A stretch of DNA of 64,000 nucleotides from Gamsiella multidivaricata. Taxonomy: Eukaryota > Mortierellomycota > Mortierellomycetes > Mortierellales > Mortierellaceae. Shown here piece by piece: positions 56,783 to 64,000 of this stretch. The position numbers were made by a program, and so were the translations under genes. Location of the stretch: contig NW_026251749.1 in assembly GCF_025024155.1 (NCBI RefSeq), forward strand, positions 248,001-312,000, read 5' to 3'. The notes beneath the pieces were generated by a model. It saw only the letters and a list, made by a program, of their open reading frames with translations, made no database searches and was not told the DNA's origin. Position 1 is the first letter of the stretch. Each line of letters begins with the position of its first letter.

Positions 56783-59509
56783 ATGCCTCACATACAGGAC
56801 CTTGTCTCAAATGCAGACACCAACAATTCCGATCTTAATGAATACCGTATCATTCACTGCACAGCATCCAATATGCAGAACAGTACACTATCATCGAGCA
56901 GCCAAGCGTTTGAAGCAATCGACAAAAGCAGGAGCAACACCGCTACTATCTCCATAGCAGGCCTCGTACCACAGCCACGTCCAATGGAGGAAATAGAAGG
57001 CATGGACGAGGACACAGGCATGAACGAGGACGAGGACATGGACGATTGTTCGTCTTCCGATGAGCCGCTGCTGCTTCTTGGTGCTCCAACTGCTTCAGAC
57101 CCTGCGGTGACGCCCCAGGGGAGCGTCTCTTTACAAGAACATCAGCAAGTCCCAGAATTGAGATTACCACATCAGTCAGATCATGAGCATGGCTCAGCAA
57201 CATCAATAAGGCGTAGTCGACTAGCTATTCCTCAAGTGACCGCGTCCTATCGCATACCGGCAGTAGGTCAGCCTATCTCGCGATTTCAAACACATACTCT
57301 TAGCCGACTTGAGGTCGAGAACGCCTTCCTACAGAACCAAAATGACTCGCTCAACAGGGATATTCAACATTGCCGGCAAACAGTCCATGCACTAAAGAGA
57401 ATTCTGGCGCAGAAGGAGGACGTGATTCAAAGAATGCAAGAAGAGTACCGCCAAGCCTATATGAAGACCAAGTTCATGGAAAGTGTGCTTGCTGAACACC
57501 ACAATATTAGCTTTTCAGGGTCAGGGAAGCTACAGCAGGCATCAATAAAGGACTCGGGATCTGCAACAGTCTTCAAGGTCCAGGACGAGCAGAGGCTGGG
57601 TGCATTACTGAAGGAGGCTGCGTACAAAGATATGGACGACAGAAACCGATCCCTTGGCAACTCACAATACGGCATGCTGGGCCACTCTTACGATCCTGAC
57701 GAGGACGAGGAGGATGAGGAGGATGAGGAGGATGATTTCAGCAGCAATTACTCGGATAACAGTGAGGAAGAGGACAGCGAAGCGGATGAGACCGAGGAGG
57801 TCGAGGAGGTCAAAGAGAACGAAGGCGACGAGGATAGCGAAGGGTATGCTCCGGCTCCACATCATCGCTTCCGAGACTTGGCCTACGATCGTCTTTCTTA
57901 TGATGCCCACACTTTAACTGTCGCCTCGGAAGTTGTCGCACCAGCAGTCTACACAGGAGAGCAATATACTTCATCATTTGATTCAAGTACCGCAGGCCCC
58001 ACTTCAGCGCCTGTCGGTCCACGTCAAACACTACGAAGACGTCCGCGTCTTCAACTGAATCTCGATGTGCAAAATCTGGTTTCTCCACATTTATCATCCA
58101 TCCACAGCCCACAGGACGGCTCTCCAGCAATGCCATTCAGTGAATCCGAGCACTGCTCAGGGTCCTTGAGATCGACTGCCGTGGGTGAAATGGACAGCGT
58201 GTTTCACGACGACGATCATTACGACAACAACCAAGAGCTCGCCACAGGGAAGCGAGACCGAATCGTTTTGAGGGATAGCGGACACTTCCCGACAGAGTTC
58301 TCGCCACTAGACAATCACGATGATCCTTACGACGACAAGTTGGCACTGCGAGTCGATGCAACTACTATTCTGACGTCTGAAGCAGGTTCTGAGGCCCAGT
58401 TTCCCTCGGTGACTGCCAAGGACTCCCGACATAACTCGGCGCCTCATTCTAATAGCCATACTTTCGTTGAAGCCGGTCCTCTGTCCAACGCTTTATTGGT
58501 CACCAGATGTATCCAGACTCAAACAAGCGCCTCTTTCTCGGACACGACCGCCAGTGAAACCCAGACAGATAATAGTCATGAGGATGCCCAAGGCTCCTAT
58601 GGAGATACCAATCCTTTCGGCCGCAGATCGAACGATAGCTCAACTACTGTTCCTGCTGCAGGCGGTGACAACGCTGATGATGCCGGTGATGGTGATGAAG
58701 GCCGGTCCGAGTTTTCTGTATCGACCATGATATCACCCATGACTGAGGCCCAGGACCTGGCAGAGACGGTATCGACCTCAACCGCATTTACAGACGTGGT
58801 GCAGCCGTACGTAGGAGTGTCATCCGCAGAGGGGGAGTCGCGGAAAACGCTCAAAGGACATATCAGCGAACCCTTAAAGTTGAATGAAAAAGAGGTTCCT
58901 TCGTCATCGCTTAGCTTCCGGTTTCCGTCCGGGATGAAACACAAGGTACTCTTGGGTAGGTCCAGGAGCAAGACTATGTCAAATGCGATGCGAGAGTCCT
59001 GCCACGGTAGAGCAGAGAAAAAGGCTGATGCCGCGGCGGTATCGCCGACGGCACTTCTGATGACAGAGTCCACAGAGGAAACCGAGTTCATGTCATCGCC
59101 CTTCAGCTTGACTGCCACAGGCTCGTTGATTTTGCTAGATTCAGTCGATTTGGCACATGCGTCAGCGACCAGACTCAGATCAACTACAGCGATCCTATCG
59201 CGGATATGGAGTGGACTTGGCAGACAGACAGCGGGATTGTTTGGCACCAGCCCTTACGCAAGTCGATCAAGAGATCCGAAACAAGTTGTAGAAACGGACG
59301 TTGGCGACAGCACCTTAGGGACGGACGTCTTTGGAGATGCGGCCAGTCGAGCGGCAGCGGATCCAGCGACGGTGGTGCCTCTGCACGACAGTATTTCGTC
59401 GCGGAAGAACGCAGGACGTATGACGGGGAAGGGCATTGGGGTCCGTCGGCTGGGCTCACGGTCGCGATCACGGTCTTTGGTGACCAGCGGGGATAGCAGC
59501 GTCTCATAG
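56783..59509 (+). CDS. Large acidic coiled-coil protein of unknown function
   Basis: Intronless, 908 residues. Start MPHIQDLVSNADTN follows a CAACC context. A coiled-coil segment is clear at about residues 170-240 (TLSRLEVENAFLQNQNDSLN; HALKRILAQKEDVIQRMQEE). Downstream lies a very acidic stretch at about 305-350 (DPDEDEEDEEDEEDDF; EEEDSEADETEEVEEVKENE). The rest is Ser/Thr-rich and looks disordered, ending in an RS-like basic tail (RRLGSRSRSRSLVTSG). Leucine-zipper-like spacing in the coiled coil hints at dimerisation. No enzymatic or DNA-binding domain found. The length of the frame, its start context and a long C/T-rich leader support a real gene. Confidence 0.7.
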   Translation: MPHIQDLVSNADTNNSDLNEYRIIHCTASNMQNSTLSSSSQAFEAIDKSRSNTATISIAGLVPQPRPMEEIEGMDEDTGMNEDEDMDDCSSSDEPLLLLGAPTASDPAVTPQGSVSLQEHQQVPELRLPHQSDHEHGSATSIRRSRLAIPQVTASYRIPAVGQPISRFQTHTLSRLEVENAFLQNQNDSLNRDIQHCRQTVHALKRILAQKEDVIQRMQEEYRQAYMKTKFMESVLAEHHNISFSGSGKLQQASIKDSGSATVFKVQDEQRLGALLKEAAYKDMDDRNRSLGNSQYGMLGHSYDPDEDEEDEEDEEDDFSSNYSDNSEEEDSEADETEEVEEVKENEGDEDSEGYAPAPHHRFRDLAYDRLSYDAHTLTVASEVVAPAVYTGEQYTSSFDSSTAGPTSAPVGPRQTLRRRPRLQLNLDVQNLVSPHLSSIHSPQDGSPAMPFSESEHCSGSLRSTAVGEMDSVFHDDDHYDNNQELATGKRDRIVLRDSGHFPTEFSPLDNHDDPYDDKLALRVDATTILTSEAGSEAQFPSVTAKDSRHNSAPHSNSHTFVEAGPLSNALLVTRCIQTQTSASFSDTTASETQTDNSHEDAQGSYGDTNPFGRRSNDSSTTVPAAGGDNADDAGDGDEGRSEFSVSTMISPMTEAQDLAETVSTSTAFTDVVQPYVGVSSAEGESRKTLKGHISEPLKLNEKEVPSSSLSFRFPSGMKHKVLLGRSRSKTMSNAMRESCHGRAEKKADAAAVSPTALLMTESTEETEFMSSPFSLTATGSLILLDSVDLAHASATRLRSTTAILSRIWSGLGRQTAGLFGTSPYASRSRDPKQVVETDVGDSTLGTDVFGDAASRAAADPATVVPLHDSISSRKNAGRMTGKGIGVRRLGSRSRSRSLVTSGDSSVS

Positions 59510-59841
59510 TCCGGTGCGACTTGCCTTCACCTGCGTCGCCGTTGTTGTTGTTTTTCATTATCGCTGTATACCTTCTTTTCTTTACTCCATTGCGTGCCAG
59601 ATAGATCGATAGACACCGGTGAAATATGAAGCACCAAATCGTTATTGTATATTACCTTCGTACAGTGTTGTTGCCTTCGATGGTCTAATGCTCCATGAAA
59701 AATAACATGTACTGGGACATTGGCTGACTTTGAACGGAGCACACGTATGTAAACGAACCATTTCGCTCCCCATCTTGTTTATTCATCTCATCTCTCACTC
59801 CATCATCCGTTAATCCCATCCAGCTGCCTCAATACCACATC

Positions 59842-61254
<1,413 letters not shown>

Positions 61255-61524
61255 AATCTAACCGTCGCAAGCATGGATCCACAGCGCCTAGACCACGTTT
61301 TGTAATTTAACCCGTAGGATACAAATGCACTGCAACGTTTGCATTTTGGAAAATAAAGCATATCGACTCCTTTTTGCCGTAATGAAAGGGTACTTTATGT
61401 AATGCCATGATTGAAGAGATGATGAAACAAGAAAAGGGAGTATGATCTATTTGACAAAAACATGTACAAGGTAAAAAAAAGAACAGACGAGAAAGAAAAA
61501 ACATATCCTTCATTCGCCTCTATA

Positions 61525-61948
61525 TCACCACGTTTCCTCCGCAATGTCCTCCATAGCCGTGTCATCCACAGCTAGGCCCTCAAGCGGCGAGTTGAAGTAG
61601 CTGGAAGTGTCTGACTGCATGTCCAGGCCAAGGTTATTGTCGCCATCTGCTTCCGACATCCTTCGTTGAAGCTGCTGCTGCTGTGCGTCCTGCGTCTCTG
61701 ATTTCAGCATCGGTACCGGTAACGTCATTTCCGACAACGGGCTCGCACTGGCACTGCTCCTCATCGGACTTTGCTTGCTGTCGTTGGGTGCCTGGCCTGT
61801 TTCCATCACCGTTAATGACTTTTGATACACCTGATTCACTAGATCTGGAGAGAACTGAAATGACTCTTGCTTGATGTGGACCTGCGGTGCATCTTGTGTA
61901 GACGATGATGGGCTGCCAAAGAGTTGTTGTCTTTGATGCTGCTGTTGT

Positions 61949-61980
<32 letters not shown>

Positions 61981-61993
61981 CTGTTGTTGTTGC

Positions 61994-62087
<94 letters not shown>

Positions 62088-64000
62088 GACGCATCTCTTG
62101 CTCACGCATCTCTTGCTCGCGCATCTCCTGCTCGCGCTGCTGCTGTGTTTGCCACACAATATTATGACTCGCACCCATGGCAGTAATAGGGTTTCCGAAC
62201 GTCGCTCCAAACGAAGTTCCTGTAGCGCCCACACCAAAGCCTGAAAAATCGACACCAGTCGCCGCGCCCAGGGTATCGAAATAATTTGGTTCGAGAGAGC
62301 CCAAACTATTGTTGCCTCCCAGATATTCTGCAGGACCTCCCACCGTGCTCTTGTACGACACATGCTCCTGTGCTGTCATTAGCTGTTGGTTCCAACCATC
62401 CATGCCACCAAGAGAATTCGCCTGTGCGTTCCAATAAGCATTGTCCTCATCTTCGTTCGAGCTGTGCGGCAGCTCAAATCCTAGAATCGCGCCCAGTGAT
62501 GTCTGATCCAGAGGTGATGTCCGTCCATTATCGAAAGTGATGGTTGGATTCTGGCTGTAAATATCTGAAAGCAAGGCCTGGGACTCTGGCGTGGGTTCGG
62601 ATGAACAGTTGACAACAGTGCGAGATACAATTGCGGACGATGGTATTGCCTGATTCCTATCCGCCTCAGGTTTCAGCATCGGGCTTCCTGAATTCGTTGG
62701 CGTGTTTGCCATACTGGTCGCCACGCTGTTGAACTGCCATGCGTGCGGTGACCGAGTCCTGGAAGTCAGTACACTTTCATGCGTCGGAGCAGGAGAAGAA
62801 GGAATGCAAAGCGAGGGGAAGTTGGCGCTGGCGCCAGCATTAGGTCCCAGCCTTGGGCTCGACGGCGTGGAGTCCGAGCGGAGATACGGATGATGCAAAT
62901 GATGAAGCACGTGGTGGTGATCCGGATGCTTGACCTCTCTCATGATCGTTCCCTGGTTCGGCGACGACACCGACGCGGACGAGGCAGCTGAGGGTGTCGA
63001 CGGGCCCATCGACGGGCTGGGGCTGTCATCCTGATGCCTTGCTACCTGCCAGTTGTAGATATTGTCCATAACATCTGAGCTCTTCTTGACCCCTTCGAAA
63101 GCGTAATGCTGTGAATACGCCTTGATGACACTAAGAGTTGAGATGAATTGCGACTTGGACTTGAGACTCTGGTACGATGTCGTGTTGGCCGTATTCGTGA
63201 GGTGCATGATGGCTGCGTGCAGAATGGCGTAGCACTGTGTTCCAAAGTTGAGTCCATACTGTGGTTGAAAGCAGAGCGAGCGAGAGAGTCCTGTGATCAT
63301 CGAGGCCGCCAGAGTACATCGTTCAAGAGAAGGAGGCGACTTTGGCATGTCGCTGGTTGCCCTAGGATTGGATGAGTCCATGTAAGGGTTGTGAAGAGTG
63401 TGCAGGATAGAATAGAAATATAGATGGAGGGCCGCAACATAAGGCGATGGGAGCGTTTTTGTCGTCAGTGCATCCGAGGCAGGTGTATATTGGAGATGAT
63501 CGGGCAACGATGCCAGCCAGGTGAAAAGTGACTCATCCAAAGCTGTCAGAGCGACTTCATGTGCATCGGAACTCCGATACCGTTTGTTGGCGACTTTGGT
63601 AAAATGCTTCAGGACGCCGCCGACGATCTTGCTCAGCAGAAGCAACTGATAAAACAACTGAGGCGGAGAGTAATAATGCGAGAGCGAAACCGAGTTATTC
63701 CTGGGTCCATCGTAGATGTGCTCCTGAAAGGGCAGGTCAATGTTGCAGTCACCGTCATGGATAATGACGGGTTTCCGAGTCGAAAGGGCAAGTAGGCGGT
63801 CGTTCATATAGCAAGTCCACCAGATGCAGCGGCGCGTCTCCTTTTCATCATCAGGTAGACCCAGATGGGCGCAGTTCTTGTGCAGGTCGAGTAATTGAGC
63901 CATGCGGACGGCCATGCTATGGTACGTGTGACGCTGGGTCGCGTTGTCCTCTAGCTGGGCCAAAAAGAGCAATGCTTGGACTGTCGAGAGCCGAGGAGCC
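61525..64000 (-). CDS. Fungal Zn-cluster-type transcription factor, 3' part, polyglutamine
   Basis: Partial: the frame is open to the right edge (64,000), and the N-terminal DNA-binding domain is outside the window. What is present begins with RLSTVQALLFLAQLEDNATQ, then YHSMAVRMAQLLDLHKNC, RRCIWWTCYMNDRLLALSTR and KPVIIHDGDCNIDLPFQEH, the fungal-specific transcription factor (PF04082) middle homology region that accompanies Zn2Cys6 clusters. Downstream come Ser/Pro-rich sequence, three REQEM repeats, and a run of about 50 Gln codons (61,935-62,090) coded mainly by CAA. The C-terminus is acidic (LAVDDTAMEDIAEETW), possibly an activation tail. It acts in the nucleus; the target pathway is not evident. 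Confidence 0.85.
61926..62135. repeat. CAA/CAG polyglutamine tract and 15-bp repeats
   Basis: About 160 bp of (TTG/CTG)n on the plus strand, encoding Gln on the minus strand, directly followed by three copies of a 15-bp unit (CGCATCTCTTGCTCA type) coding REQEM. The run of uninterrupted TTG (about 62,000-62,088) is likely unstable in length. Confidence 0.93.

Noticed and set aside
61839..62363. Poly-Asn, poly-Leu and poly-Val frames over the CAA/CAG tract
   Set aside because: All are alternative-frame readings of the polyglutamine repeat of the Zn-cluster-type factor.

Overview
This window is eukaryotic, and most probably from a Mortierellomycotina fungus (the Mortierella/Linnemannia/Podila group). 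The genes carry short GT-AG introns of about 70-130 bp, intergenic DNA is pyrimidine-rich, and there are long poly-T runs and microsatellites. Gene families point to a fungus: Zn-cluster factor, GATA factor, chitin deacetylase, Svp26, Yih1/IMPACT. Several decayed families (Kelch receptor-like, the NLYRI/HVKW-type repeat gene, retropepsin-like single-domain genes) are ones I recall as typical of Mortierella relatives. The species call is inference; no rRNA or barcode is present.

Layout. 1-1.6 kb: DUF3759/CipC-like gene (-). 1.6-6.4 kb: gene-poor. 6.4-9.8 kb: two-finger GATA factor (+) converging on a Yih1/IMPACT homologue (-). 9.8-15.2 kb: decay zone with a Kelch-gene relic, a transposase-type helix-turn-helix relic, a dead Tc1/mariner element, and a foldback MITE that shares the Tc1 element's flanking TA. 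15.4-19.7 kb: a retropepsin-like gene that has lost its catalytic motif, divergent from a ten-exon NBS1/nibrin gene. 19.8-23.0 kb: SVP26/TEX261 and an F-box gene (both -). 23-26.3 kb: gene-poor, with one stop-riddled relic. 26.3-29.1 kb: GST (-) and an unrecognised membrane protein (+).

29,136-32,769 is the most striking region: a 3.6-kb element bounded by 242-bp, almost identical terminal inverted repeats. It encodes an intact RecQ-type helicase (+) and, convergently, a frameshifted and truncated gene resembling the N-terminal part of fungal DUF6589 proteins (-). It lies exactly between the stop codon of one gene and the promoter of a TRIC-type cation channel gene.

32.9-53.8 kb is ordinary gene-dense housekeeping DNA: TRIC channel, FYVE/armadillo/coiled-coil protein with a 17-nt microexon, MFS transporter, FAD monooxygenase, ribosomal protein uL3, chitin deacetylase, GNAT acetyltransferase, F-box/LRR protein. 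53.8-56.8 kb is gene-poor with possible exons and a spaced repeat. 56.8-64 kb: a large acidic coiled-coil protein, a membrane-anchored UMP/CMP kinase, and the 3' part of a polyglutamine Zn-cluster-type transcription factor that runs off the right edge.

Functional themes are unlinked, as is usual for a fungal chromosome: DNA repair (NBS1), translation control (IMPACT, uL3), ER-Golgi trafficking (Svp26, FYVE), nucleotide synthesis (UMP kinase) and cell-wall modification (chitin deacetylase). Exon coordinates were read by eye from splice motifs and reading-frame phase; edges may be off by a base or two.
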